Source: Nitrospirae bacterium MYbinv3 (GTDB lineage: Bacteria; Nitrospirota; Thermodesulfovibrionia; Thermodesulfovibrionales; Magnetobacteriaceae). Taken from it: 64,000 nt of DNA. Below are positions 8,481 through 17,254 of this stretch, one piece after another. Numbering within the stretch: the first letter of the stretch is position 1; each line of letters begins with the position of its first letter. The stretch covers positions 1 through 64,000 of the forward strand of contig PEAB01000011.1 of the NCBI GenBank assembly GCA_002753395.1. Reading direction: 5' to 3'. The notes below the pieces were generated by a model. The model was not told where the DNA came from. It worked only from the letters and a program-made list of their open reading frames with translations, and made no database searches. Both the position numbers and the translations under genes were made by a program.

Positions 8481-10124
8481 CTATTCTTTTTCGAGTCTTA
8501 TAGCATCCTTATATTCTGATAACAGCCTTTCTTTGTCTGTACCACAGTCGATAAAATCCCAGGGTAATAATTCGTTTAACCCCCTTTGTCGGTATATGTA
8601 AAAGTCGATAGGGATATCTGCCCTCTGACACGCCTTTTTCCAATCCGTCTCTTCATCCATGAGTTCAAGCACTCGTGAGAGTCTCCTGTCCCCCGTAGAG
8701 AATAGGCCTTGTAGATAGGATGCCTTGTGTGGCTCGTGAAACACCCTTACCCTATCTGCCTTTAAACCATCTTTGATGATCCTGAGCCTTCCCTTTATTG
8801 TTTCGCTTTGTGCCATAGGATGCCACTGAAATGGCGTCATAGGTTTTGGCACAAACACGCTCACGCTTATATGTATATTAGACTTCCTGTTTAGACCTCT
8901 TATCTCTTTAACGAGCGCTACGGTCTCAAAAACGTCATCATCGGTCTCCGTTGGCAGGCCAAGCATGAAGTAGAGTCTGAGGGTTGATATGCCGTTGTTA
9001 AATATTAGGGTTGATGTCTCTATTATGTCTTTACGTGTGATTTGTTTGTTTATTACACGTCTCAGACGCTCAGAGCCAGTCTCAGGTGCCAACGAGACAC
9101 TGTTCTTATTGCGCATCAGCGATAGGATATCAGCGGAGTGTTTGCTTGCCCGCAGCGAGGTAATAGAAAACTCAACACCCTCTATACCCAATACCTCTTT
9201 AATATGAGGATAGTCTGTCAGAGATGGTCCTATAAGCCCAACCCTATCGGCACACTCCTTGGACTTGTTCAGTTCTTTAGCCAGAGATTCAAAACTCCTC
9301 TTGCGCGGAGGCCCATAGATACTCCTTACGGCACAGAACCTGCAATTCCAGGGACAACCTCGCATGGCCTCAACTAAATACATGGAGGCAAACTCTGCCT
9401 TGCGTGTTATTATCTGTCCTGTAAACGACAACTGGTTTAGGTCGTTGACGAAACTGCGTTTTATAGTATCTGGATAGCCTGAGGATGGGTGCCTCTCCTT
9501 CATCCTTCCGTCGTCGTGATAATGGAGGGTATAGCGGCTTGGCACGTATATGCCATTTATGCCTTTTATGTTGTCAAACAGCTCGTCTCTGCCGTTACTT
9601 GCCCTGTATACGTCAAGGAAGCCGTTAAGCATAGCCTCAGCCTCGCCTATGAACACTATGTCGATAAACTCACACAGCGGCTCTGGATTTAAAAGGGAAC
9701 AGGGGCCGCCCATAATTATCAGCGGATGTCTGTTATCCCTGTCTTTTGCATAATAGGGGAGTCTTGCGTGCTTGAGGAGTTTTAATAAGTTGGGGTAATC
9801 GTTTTCAAAGGACACTGTAAAGGCAACTATATCAAATTGGGCGATGGGGGTGGTTGACTCCATGCTGTAGATAACCGTATTGGTTCGTAAAAGCTCCTGA
9901 GTTGTCTCCTCATCAGGCAGAAAGGCCCGTTCACATACAATGTCGCTGTATACATTTAACATTGAATACAGAAGACGAAGGCCTAGATTAGACATACCTA
10001 TGTGGTAGGTGTTTGGATAGAGCAAGCAGACCCTTATCTTCCCGCCATGTTCCTTGTATACAGTCCCGTGTTCGCTACTGAGGAGCGCCTTTGTCTTAAG
10101 TAGCAGTTTTCTGCTTATCGGCAT
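8481..10124 (-). CDS. B12-binding-domain radical SAM protein
   Basis: A 547-residue protein. An N-terminal cobalamin-binding-type Rossmann domain spans about residues 30-170 (VCLLYPNTYHIGMSNLG, IVAFTVSFENDYPN, IIMGGPCSL). The radical SAM core carries the cluster motif MRGCPWNCRFCAVRS (C-x3-C-x2-C) near residue 255, then LAPETGSERLRR and the barrel strands. It resembles the TIGR03960-type subfamily, which is common near cell-division genes and often adjacent to a DUF2344 partner; no partner is seen here. The reaction is unknown. The start ATG lacks an evident ribosome-binding site, and a short repeat-derived frame lies just upstream. It is separated from ftsZ by a 460-bp repeat-filled gap. Confidence 0.82.
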   Translation of the reverse strand: MPISRKLLLKTKALLSSEHGTVYKEHGGKIRVCLLYPNTYHIGMSNLGLRLLYSMLNVYSDIVCERAFLPDEETTQELLRTNTVIYSMESTTPIAQFDIVAFTVSFENDYPNLLKLLKHARLPYYAKDRDNRHPLIIMGGPCSLLNPEPLCEFIDIVFIGEAEAMLNGFLDVYRASNGRDELFDNIKGINGIYVPSRYTLHYHDDGRMKERHPSSGYPDTIKRSFVNDLNQLSFTGQIITRKAEFASMYLVEAMRGCPWNCRFCAVRSIYGPPRKRSFESLAKELNKSKECADRVGLIGPSLTDYPHIKEVLGIEGVEFSITSLRASKHSADILSLMRNKNSVSLAPETGSERLRRVINKQITRKDIIETSTLIFNNGISTLRLYFMLGLPTETDDDVFETVALVKEIRGLNRKSNIHISVSVFVPKPMTPFQWHPMAQSETIKGRLRIIKDGLKADRVRVFHEPHKASYLQGLFSTGDRRLSRVLELMDEETDWKKACQRADIPIDFYIYRQRGLNELLPWDFIDCGTDKERLLSEYKDAIRLEKE

Positions 10125-10586
10125 GTTATATTTTTGACACTGTCATATTTCGTATGTTGCGATGAAGATGCCTGAACCACGATTTAACGGATTTAAGGAT
10201 CGTCAGGATTATGTTATCTCTTTTTCCTCTATACTTTTGCACTTTTTTATAAACCAGCATTTTATGCAGCTTTTGAAAACAGATTCCCGCTTTCGCTGGA
10301 ATGACAGCAAATGGCGCATTTAGCCCCTCTATGCCTACCCCTGGCCTAAGCAAGCATCCAGAAAGTGCAAAACTATAGATTCCTATAAATCCTTTCATCC
10401 GTTTAATCATAGTTCAGACAATCTCTATGGTTAATCAAATGTGACATTGTCAAGTTAAATCTCTCTGTTATTGAGAGAGCGTGGAAGGAGAGGGCAGAGG
10501 ACTTTGTAAGGAGGAGTATCCTCTGCCCTTTGGAGTGATAAAGCTTTTTATACGAACTTTGACCTTTTGCATAAAAGGGGAAAGCG
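10125..10586. repeat. Palindromic repeat plus hairpin between ftsZ and the radical SAM gene
   Basis: No credible gene lies here. From about 10165 to 10430 is an inverted unit: TGAACCACGATTTAACGGAT on one side and ATCCGTTTAATCATAGTTCAGACAAT-like text on the other. The same unit occurs at 31909-32040 and partly at 205-366. Inside it, 10283-10304 is a short ATTCCCGC/GGAATGAC-type palindrome, also seen at 32099 and 54284. A separate stem-loop at 10492-10528 (GGGCAGAGGA and TCCTCTGCCC) lies 59 bases past the ftsZ stop and may end or protect the dcw transcript. It lacks a U-tract. Confidence 0.6.
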
Positions 10587-11753
10587 CTATTTCTTGTCTT
10601 CTCTTTGTTTCCTTATAAAAGTAGGTATATCTATGTCATCGTCATAGGACATTAATTCGGTAGTTGGGATCTTGTCCTCTTTTGAGAAATCAAACAGATT
10701 CTTTGTCAGCAACCTGTCTGAACTTCTCGTAAAGACGCGGTCTTTTTCTGTCGATTTCCATCTGTTCATCTCTGGCAGCGATATCTTGATGTCCTTCTTT
10801 TCTTCAAAGCCGGTTGCTATGACAGTGACCTTGACCTCACCCTCGGAGTGCGGGTCAATCACGGCGCCGAAGATGATGTCTGCATCATCGTGTGCTGAGT
10901 CGAAGACCAGCTCTGATGCCCCTTGAACTGCGTCTAGTGACAGGTCGGTTCCGCCGGTTATGTTGATCAATATACCCCTGGCTCCATCTATCGAGGTTTC
11001 CTCTAAGAGGGGATTTGAGATTGCCTTCTTGGCAGCCTCTATATGTCCCTGTTCACCCTTGCCCTTTCCTATACCCATTACGGCCTTTCCTGAGTACTGC
11101 ATTATGGTCTTGACGTCGGCAAAATCGAGGTTTATCAGTCCTGGCACTAGGATCAGGTCTGTGATGCCTTGTACTGCGTCTCTGAGTACGTCGTTTGCTA
11201 TCTCGAAGGATTTTATAAGCGGCGTGCCTTTCTCTACAACCAACTGTATCTTGTCGTTTGGGATGACGATTGTAGTATCAACGAACTGATTTAACTCCTT
11301 TATCCCAAGGGTTGCGTTGCTGAGGCGTTTTCTGCCTTCATAGAAGAAGGGCTTTGTTACAACGGCTACAGTTAGCGCTCCGAGGTTTCTGGCGATCTCT
11401 GCTATAACCGGAGCAGCGCCCGTGCCTGTGCCTCCCCCCATGCCGGCGGTTATGAACACCATGTCGGCGCCTTCCAGTATCTCACGTAAACGATCGTTGT
11501 CTTCCAGGGCAGATTCCCTTCCTACCTGAGGGTTAGAGCCGGCCCCAAGGCCTCTGGTTATCTTTTCTCCGATCTGTAGTTTATACTCAGCCCTGGAGGT
11601 TTGAAGCACTTGTGCATCAGTATTTACGGCAATAAACTGCACATTCTTAAGATCAGAAAGGATCATGTTGTTTATAGCATTACCACCTGCACCGCCAACA
11701 CCTACTACCTTAATGTTTGCCTTTCCTTCATTGCTTTCTACCAGTTCAAACAT
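10587..11753 (-). CDS. ftsZ: Cell division GTPase FtsZ
   Basis: A 388-residue tubulin homologue that polymerises with GTP into the Z-ring. The N-terminal strand [11 protein letters not shown], the tubulin signature GMGGGTGTG (104-112) and NTDAQVL are all present. The T7 loop [11 protein letters not shown] supplies the catalytic Asp pair. The acidic linker ends in DIPTFIRKQ, the conserved tail that binds FtsA and ZipA-like anchors, followed by a short basic stretch. It is the last gene of the dcw cluster, 44 bases after ftsA, and the start ATG follows GGAGGTAC. Length and motifs are standard. Confidence 0.98.
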   Translation of the reverse strand: MFELVESNEGKANIKVVGVGGAGGNAINNMILSDLKNVQFIAVNTDAQVLQTSRAEYKLQIGEKITRGLGAGSNPQVGRESALEDNDRLREILEGADMVFITAGMGGGTGTGAAPVIAEIARNLGALTVAVVTKPFFYEGRKRLSNATLGIKELNQFVDTTIVIPNDKIQLVVEKGTPLIKSFEIANDVLRDAVQGITDLILVPGLINLDFADVKTIMQYSGKAVMGIGKGKGEQGHIEAAKKAISNPLLEETSIDGARGILINITGGTDLSLDAVQGASELVFDSAHDDADIIFGAVIDPHSEGEVKVTVIATGFEEKKDIKISLPEMNRWKSTEKDRVFTRSSDRLLTKNLFDFSKEDKIPTTELMSYDDDIDIPTFIRKQREDKK

Positions 11754-11797
11754 AGCCTTGTACCTCCATTTGTATTTATCATTTTATATTCTTTATC

Positions 11798-13012
11798 TTA
11801 CGAGAACAGTTTGCCTACAAAACCCTTTATCCATTTTCTAATGTGGCTGAAATCACCTGCTAGTATCTCTATTGATGATGGATCGTCAATACTCTTTTGC
11901 GCATACATGATCAGGCCAACGGCTGTAGAGTACATGGGGTTTTTTACCGTGTCGATCATATCCTTGCCTTCAGGCATACCAATTCTGACGGGCATGTTAA
12001 GTATAGATTGAGCCAGTATCTCAAACCCTTTTAATTGTGCCCCTCCGCCTGTAAAGATTACACCGAAGGATGGTTTGTTGTTTCCACACAACTGTGTTAT
12101 TTCACCTTTTATAAGGTTTAGCAATTCCTCGCTGCGGGATTTTATGATCTCAGTTATATGGCCGCGAGTTACTTTTCTCTCACCATCGGCACCGGTTATG
12201 GCTATCTCCTCCGAGTCGTATTCACCAAAGGATGTGGCCACGCCGTAGGCTTTTTTTATCCTCTCAGCCTCTTTCACCGGTATAGCTAAACACACCGATA
12301 TGTCGTTTGTAAACTGATTACCGCCAATGTCTAAGATGGTGGTACCGATAAATTTTGAGTCCCTAAAAAGGCCTATATCAGTGGTTCCACCGCCAACGTC
12401 TATCAACAGGCAGCCGCACTCCATCTCGTCATCCCTGAGCGTTGCCATAGCAGATACAAGGGGTTCCAGTACAATATCCGCCACAGAGACCCCTGCCACC
12501 TCACAGCACTTGATAAGATTGTGCAGCGAATTGGTAGAGCCGGTAACAATCTGAACATGAGCCTCAAGCCGTACACCCCTCATACCTATGGGATTGGTTA
12601 TCTGTTCCTGACCATCAATTATATATTCTAATGGTATGATGTGCATTATCTCTTTATCTAAAGGGACGTAGACGCTTTGGGCTGTCTCCAAAGCCAATTC
12701 GACATCCCTTTGCCGCACGACCCCGCTTGCTATACCAACTGCTCCAGTGTTTGTCATACATTTGACGTAGCCGTCAGCAATACCGGAGTATACCTCCTTT
12801 ATTTCTACATTAGATAACGTTTGTGCCTTCTTTATCGAGTTTCTTATAGCCTTGGAGGTTGATTCCATGTCTACAATCATGCCCTTCTTGACTCCACGCG
12901 ACTGCGCTGTGCTTACAGCCAAGAACTTTATCGATGCAGCATTGACCTGAGCCACTATCGTACATATCTTGGTGGTGCCAACGTCCAATCCTACAACAAT
13001 TGAGTCTTTCAG
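11798..13012 (-). CDS. ftsA: Cell division protein FtsA, probable CTG start
   Basis: An actin-like ATPase that anchors FtsZ to the membrane. The phosphate-1 motif LDVGTTK, the phosphate-2 region CLLIDVGGGTTDIG and the nucleotide motif GVIFTGGGAQLKG are present. The C-terminus WIKGFVGKLFS is the amphipathic membrane-targeting helix. No ATG or GTG lies in a sensible place. A TTG at 12988 would delete the first beta strand. The codon CTG at 13012-13010 instead restores the family N-terminus (KDSIVVGL before the phosphate motif). It overlaps the ftsQ stop as CTGA and sits 6-7 bases after AGGAGA. A 404-residue product is inferred from this start. Confidence 0.9.
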   Translation of the reverse strand: MKDSIVVGLDVGTTKICTIVAQVNAASIKFLAVSTAQSRGVKKGMIVDMESTSKAIRNSIKKAQTLSNVEIKEVYSGIADGYVKCMTNTGAVGIASGVVRQRDVELALETAQSVYVPLDKEIMHIIPLEYIIDGQEQITNPIGMRGVRLEAHVQIVTGSTNSLHNLIKCCEVAGVSVADIVLEPLVSAMATLRDDEMECGCLLIDVGGGTTDIGLFRDSKFIGTTILDIGGNQFTNDISVCLAIPVKEAERIKKAYGVATSFGEYDSEEIAITGADGERKVTRGHITEIIKSRSEELLNLIKGEITQLCGNNKPSFGVIFTGGGAQLKGFEILAQSILNMPVRIGMPEGKDMIDTVKNPMYSTAVGLIMYAQKSIDDPSSIEILAGDFSHIRKWIKGFVGKLFS

Positions 13013-13797
13013 GATTGTCTCCTTGCCTCTTTAACGATCAGCCGCTGTGAGAATCTTACGTCTATGTACTCTATGGGGATGTTCCTGCTGGCTATCTCAT
13101 CCTTAAGTTGCAGGTAGTTTTTAATCTTCTTTTCGTAATCGCCAGCGCCCAACAGCACGAGTGTGTCGTTGATCTTAATCGCAATATCTTCAGGCTTCTT
13201 GCCTGTTATCAGGACGTCTTTGCCTTGGGTTACACTGTTTTTGCTTAAAGCGCTTGTAAGCTTCAACGCCTCATCGTAAGCCTTCCTGTTTGTTGTATCA
13301 ACGTTGATGACTGGTAACTGCGTCAATGGTACAACACCCTTGGCAATAAGGGTCTTGTCCATCTTTACAAGTCTTTGACCTGCGTTGTCTATCAGGTATG
13401 TATCCTTACCATCATCCAGTATACCTACAGGCTCTTTTTCCTTTATTTTGATAAAGAGTGTATTTGGGAATTCCTTTCGTATAAACAAGGTTTTTATCCA
13501 CGGAGAGGTCATAAGGCGTTGGGCTAACTGCGTACAGTCTGTGGTGATAAGGCTTTTCCCATTTGTGTTGAGCAGTTTGAGTATATCTGACTCCTTTAGA
13601 TAAAAGTTACCCTCAAGGCTCAGGTGCTGAACCTTTAGGAAGTCAGCCTTCATAAACATGTACACACCTGCCGTTGCACAGCCCGTCAGCATGATAATCG
13701 TGGCTATTGCTATGAAAAGTCTCAATGACATGACCTTTTCTGTTTTTCTCTTTAAGCCATGTTGTCTGATATGTATATTCTTTTTTAGAACATTCAA
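13009..13797 (-). CDS. ftsQ: Cell division protein FtsQ
   Basis: A 262-residue bitopic division protein: a basic cytoplasmic N-terminus, one transmembrane helix at about residues 25-48, a POTRA domain (QHLSLEGNFYLKESDIL onward) and the FtsQ beta domain ending in IEYIDVRFSQRLIVK. It links the FtsZ-side and peptidoglycan-side proteins by binding FtsB/FtsL. It overlaps the ddl stop by 4 bases (ATGA) and its own stop overlaps the ftsA start. The ddl end it overlaps is made of a dispersed repeat, so its ribosome-binding site lies within that repeat (AGGGGAGGGCACCCCTTGA region). Confidence 0.92.
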   Translation of the reverse strand: MNVLKKNIHIRQHGLKRKTEKVMSLRLFIAIATIIMLTGCATAGVYMFMKADFLKVQHLSLEGNFYLKESDILKLLNTNGKSLITTDCTQLAQRLMTSPWIKTLFIRKEFPNTLFIKIKEKEPVGILDDGKDTYLIDNAGQRLVKMDKTLIAKGVVPLTQLPVINVDTTNRKAYDEALKLTSALSKNSVTQGKDVLITGKKPEDIAIKINDTLVLLGAGDYEKKIKNYLQLKDEIASRNIPIEYIDVRFSQRLIVKEARRQS

Positions 13798-14885
13798 GGG
13801 GTGCCCTCCCCTAACCCCTCTCCTATATGAAAGGGGATATTTTCTATATCTACCAAGACACCTTTGTTATCACTGTCCATATCACTGCTCATAAACGGAT
13901 ATGTATTCAATGCCGATATCAGGATTTCCTCTATGAGCGTTAGGAAAGATATGCCAGCGTGTCTTGCTATCTTTGGCAGCAGGGACGTACTGGTCATACC
14001 GGGAAGTGTATTGACCTCAAGCAAGTACACTGCCGCCTGCTCGCAGCTATTGGCACCGCCACCCTCTTCTATGATATCGCAGCCCTCTGATAGTATCGTG
14101 TCTACACGTCCATAGCCCCTGCAGCATAAAGCTCTAAAGGCCTCAAGCGCAGCATCTTTGATCATGTCGGAGACATATTCCTCTATGTCTGGTGGCAGGA
14201 TGTATTGTGTACAGCCAACAGTGTATTTTGCGGTGTAGTCGTAGAACTCACTTGATGGACGCACCTCAACGCAACCAAGCACTTGGCCGCCCAAGATACC
14301 CACCTGTATCTCCCTACCATTTATGAATCTCTCTACGATTGCCTTGCTGCCAAATGACAGTGCCTGTGTAACAGCCGCAATGTAATCTTCTCTTGTTCTT
14401 ACGATGCCGATGCCAATGCTTGAGCCCTCGGCATTAGGCTTAACGATCCACGGAAGCGGAAAATCAGGTTCCTCCATATTTGATGAGATGACACCATTTT
14501 CCATGCCAACTGTTTTTTCAATAACGATGTAAGGCGCTGTATTGAGGCCATGATTTAGAAACAGCGTCTTTGATGCGTGCTTATCCATTGCCATGGCGGA
14601 TGCAAGAACGCTTGAGCCGCTATAAGGTATCTCTAAAATCTCTAGCAGCCCCTGGATGGAGCCATTTTCACCCCAACCTCCATGTAATGCTATAAATACA
14701 ATGTCTGGTTTAAAAGCGAGCAACCTATAGGCGATATCTCTACCGGCATCCAGTGCATGTGCGTTGTAACCAGCTTCTGACAGGGCTGCAAGCACTGCCG
14801 TGCCGCTCTTTATAGAAACATCTCTTTCTGATGAAGTACCTCCCATTAAGACCGCTATTTTTTTATCTTTGAGTTCCTTTCTCAT
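13794..14885 (-). CDS. ddl: D-alanine-D-alanine ligase with repeat-derived C-terminus
   Basis: An ATP-grasp ligase of 363 residues making D-Ala-D-Ala for the peptidoglycan stem. Seen in order: VLMGGTSSERDVSIKSG, the ALHGGWGENG substrate loop, the WIVKPNAEGSSIGI nucleotide lysine region, and the metal-ligand segment with YLLEVNTLPGMTSTSLLPKIA. The family fold normally ends near the helix FLTLIEEILISAL. Here about 40 further residues follow, and the last dozen (GEGLGEGTP) are encoded by the dispersed CCCTCCCCTAACCCCTC repeat. An internal insert around residue 275 (EEGGGANSCEQ) splits the metal-binding region and is unusual. It sits between murB and ftsQ as in many dcw clusters. Confidence 0.95.
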   Translation of the reverse strand: MRKELKDKKIAVLMGGTSSERDVSIKSGTAVLAALSEAGYNAHALDAGRDIAYRLLAFKPDIVFIALHGGWGENGSIQGLLEILEIPYSGSSVLASAMAMDKHASKTLFLNHGLNTAPYIVIEKTVGMENGVISSNMEEPDFPLPWIVKPNAEGSSIGIGIVRTREDYIAAVTQALSFGSKAIVERFINGREIQVGILGGQVLGCVEVRPSSEFYDYTAKYTVGCTQYILPPDIEEYVSDMIKDAALEAFRALCCRGYGRVDTILSEGCDIIEEGGGANSCEQAAVYLLEVNTLPGMTSTSLLPKIARHAGISFLTLIEEILISALNTYPFMSSDMDSDNKGVLVDIENIPFHIGEGLGEGTP

Positions 14886-14919
14886 CTGTCTTATGACCTC
14901 TCCATATCCTGATACTCCT

Positions 14920-15852
14920 TTAAATCCTGCTTGTGTTCACAATTTTTATCTCAGGTTCTAGTTCGATACCAAAATGGTCTCTAACCGAGCTTTGTACCCT
15001 TTCCATTAGGACAATGAAATCCCTGGCCGTTCCTCTTCCTTTGTTGACGAAAAAGTTGGCGTGTTTTGAGCTGACTTCAATGTCGCCTTCCCGATCCCCC
15101 TTGCATCCTGACAGGTCTATGAGTTTACCGGCAAAACGGCCTGAGGGATTTCTAAAAACACACCCCGCAGATAGTTCATTAACTGGCTGAGATCGTTTTT
15201 TCTGTAAGAGGCAGGTGTTATACCGCTCTTCTATCTCTGAGGGATTGCCTCTTAAGAGCTCAAAGTTGGCCTCTACAATAAAGCTGTTTTGGGTGAGTCC
15301 ACAGTGTCGATAAGCGAATGGTATCTGATCTCTGGCCAGTTTTGTTAACTCACCGGCGTCGTTTAAGAAGGTTATATGTTTTATAACATCCTTGATCTCA
15401 AACCCAAAGGAGCCGGCGTTACCTGCTATCGCCCCCCCCAGTGGTACCCGGATACCTGCAAGTCCTTCAAGTCCTGCGACGGAGGTCTTTATTGCAAATG
15501 ACAGGAGTTTGGACAACGACACCCCGGCGGTTACCCTTAGCGTTAATACATCTTCCTTTAGCAGCCACTCAAGGGTGTTTAGTCTTCTTGTTGAAATCAC
15601 GATGCCATCAAAGCCCTCATCGCCAAAGAGCAGATTAGAGCCTCCTCCCATGACACACAGGGGGATTTCCATCTCTCTTGCCTGTTTGATAAGCCCAATC
15701 ATTGAACTCAGCATCTCAGGTTCATAATACAGTGAGGCAGTTCCGCCGATCCTTAACGTCGTGTGATGTCTTAATGGTTCATCGTAATATGCCCTGCCTT
15801 TTAGATCCACTACCAATGAGTTATAATCATAATCGGTGTTAGTTACGTACAT
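14920..15852 (-). CDS. murB: UDP-N-acetylenolpyruvoylglucosamine reductase
   Basis: An FAD-dependent reductase that converts enolpyruvyl-UDP-GlcNAc to UDP-MurNAc. Seen: HHTTLRIGGTA near the start, MGGGSNLL and DGIVI in the FAD domain, GLAGIRVPLGGAIAGNAG, FAYRHCGL, and the catalytic serine region SAGCVFRNP, with the closing FFVNKGRGTA and LEPEIKI. The type I form is suggested by the loop around YRHC. The start at 15852 is chosen because GGAGG lies at correct spacing; the longer frame from 15903 begins inside murC without a site. The gene overlaps the murC end by 14 bases. Confidence 0.95.
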   Translation of the reverse strand: MYVTNTDYDYNSLVVDLKGRAYYDEPLRHHTTLRIGGTASLYYEPEMLSSMIGLIKQAREMEIPLCVMGGGSNLLFGDEGFDGIVISTRRLNTLEWLLKEDVLTLRVTAGVSLSKLLSFAIKTSVAGLEGLAGIRVPLGGAIAGNAGSFGFEIKDVIKHITFLNDAGELTKLARDQIPFAYRHCGLTQNSFIVEANFELLRGNPSEIEERYNTCLLQKKRSQPVNELSAGCVFRNPSGRFAGKLIDLSGCKGDREGDIEVSSKHANFFVNKGRGTARDFIVLMERVQSSVRDHFGIELEPEIKIVNTSRI

Positions 15853-17254
15853 GACAGCCTCCAATGAACTCCTCACCGATCTTCCACACATCCCCTGCGC
15901 CAAAGGTTATTAGATAATCGCCATTATTAACCTCTCTTGATAACAGGCATTGTAGCTCTTGCGTATCGCTAATATACGTTACATCTACCCCCTTAGACCT
16001 TAGTCTATGGTACAACGCCTCCGAGTTTATTCCCTCTATAGGCTCTTCCCCGGCAGCGTATATATCCATTAAGTAGAGTTTGTCTGCGTGTTTGAATGAG
16101 ATGGCAAATTCCTCCATCAGTGCCCTTGTACGAGAATAACGATGGGGTTGAAACACAATAACCAGTCTGTTTTTTACCTGTTCTCTGACGCCCTGTAAGG
16201 TCATTTGTATCTCTGTGGGATGATGTCCATAGTCATCATAGACCTTTACACCCATCGCCTCGCCTTTAAGCTCAAGCCTGCGTTTGATGCCTTTAAACTG
16301 TTGTAGAGAGTTTTTAATGGATTCTATCCCTATTTGAAGATAAAGGGCCACGGCAGTGGCTGCCAGGGCGTTTAGGATATTATGTCTGCCCAATAATGGA
16401 ATCTCAAATTGGTCTAAGAATTCTCCTTTATAAAACAGGTCATATCGCGAGGTCAAATAGCCATATTCTATGTTGCGGGCTGTATAGTCAGGCACGGGGG
16501 CTACATCGCTCTTGCCGAAAGAGTCCGAGAAACCATAAGTGACTGTGTTTCTGTTTATGTGAGGCAGTATGTCCCTGACGTTTGGATCCGCTGCCGATAC
16601 GACGCTCAGACCGTAGAATGGCACCTTGTTCAGGAAGCACAGAAAGGCCTTTTTCAGGTTGTCCATGTTAGAGAAGTAGTCCATGTGTTCGTTGTCGATG
16701 TTGGTGCAGACGGCTATCGTTGGAGACAGCTTTAGGAATGAGCCGTCACTCTCATCGGCCTCAGCCACCATAAATTGTCCAGTGCCAAGGCTGGCGTTTG
16801 TGTTGGTAGCCAAAAGCTTACCGCCAATGACTACGGTTGGGTCATACCCTGAATGCAGGAGGATGGTAGAGATAAGTGACGTAGTGGTAGTCTTACCGTG
16901 TGAACCGGCAACCAAGATACCGTACTTTAACCTGCCCAGTTCTGCCAACATCTCTGCACGAGGGATAACTGGTATGGAGAGCCTTCTGGCCTCTACGACC
17001 TCTGGATTGTCTTTCCCTACCGCTGAGGATACGACAACCACGTGAGCCGAGCCAACGTTTTCAGGCCTGTGTCCTATATAGACCTTGATCCCTGCGCTGG
17101 TCAGTCTATCAATCGTCGATGACCCTTTGATATCTGAACCGGTGACCTCATAACCAAGCCCCGATGCCCCCAAATTATGAAGCACCTCGGCTATGCCACT
17201 CATACCGATACCACCGATGCCAACAAAATGTATTACTCTGTACTGGTTAAACAT
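15839..17254 (-). CDS. murC: UDP-N-acetylmuramate-L-alanine ligase
   Basis: A 471-residue ATP-dependent Mur ligase adding the first stem residue. The N-terminal UDP-binding motif IHFVGIGGIGMSGIAE, the P-loop VAGSHGKTTTTSLI, the ADESDGSFL segment, the HMDYF histidine and the C-terminal YDDYGHHPTEIQ are all present. These identify MurC rather than MurD, MurE or MurF. It overlaps murG by 22 bases upstream and murB by 14 bases downstream, so translation is probably coupled. Confidence 0.97.
   Translation of the reverse strand: MFNQYRVIHFVGIGGIGMSGIAEVLHNLGASGLGYEVTGSDIKGSSTIDRLTSAGIKVYIGHRPENVGSAHVVVVSSAVGKDNPEVVEARRLSIPVIPRAEMLAELGRLKYGILVAGSHGKTTTTSLISTILLHSGYDPTVVIGGKLLATNTNASLGTGQFMVAEADESDGSFLKLSPTIAVCTNIDNEHMDYFSNMDNLKKAFLCFLNKVPFYGLSVVSAADPNVRDILPHINRNTVTYGFSDSFGKSDVAPVPDYTARNIEYGYLTSRYDLFYKGEFLDQFEIPLLGRHNILNALAATAVALYLQIGIESIKNSLQQFKGIKRRLELKGEAMGVKVYDDYGHHPTEIQMTLQGVREQVKNRLVIVFQPHRYSRTRALMEEFAISFKHADKLYLMDIYAAGEEPIEGINSEALYHRLRSKGVDVTYISDTQELQCLLSREVNNGDYLITFGAGDVWKIGEEFIGGCHVRN

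Noticed and set aside
10126-10410. Open frame of 94 codons between ftsZ and the radical SAM gene
   Set aside because: It is a reading of the inverted dispersed repeat; it has no ribosome-binding site and its text contains the ATTCCC palindrome translation (PAKAGI).
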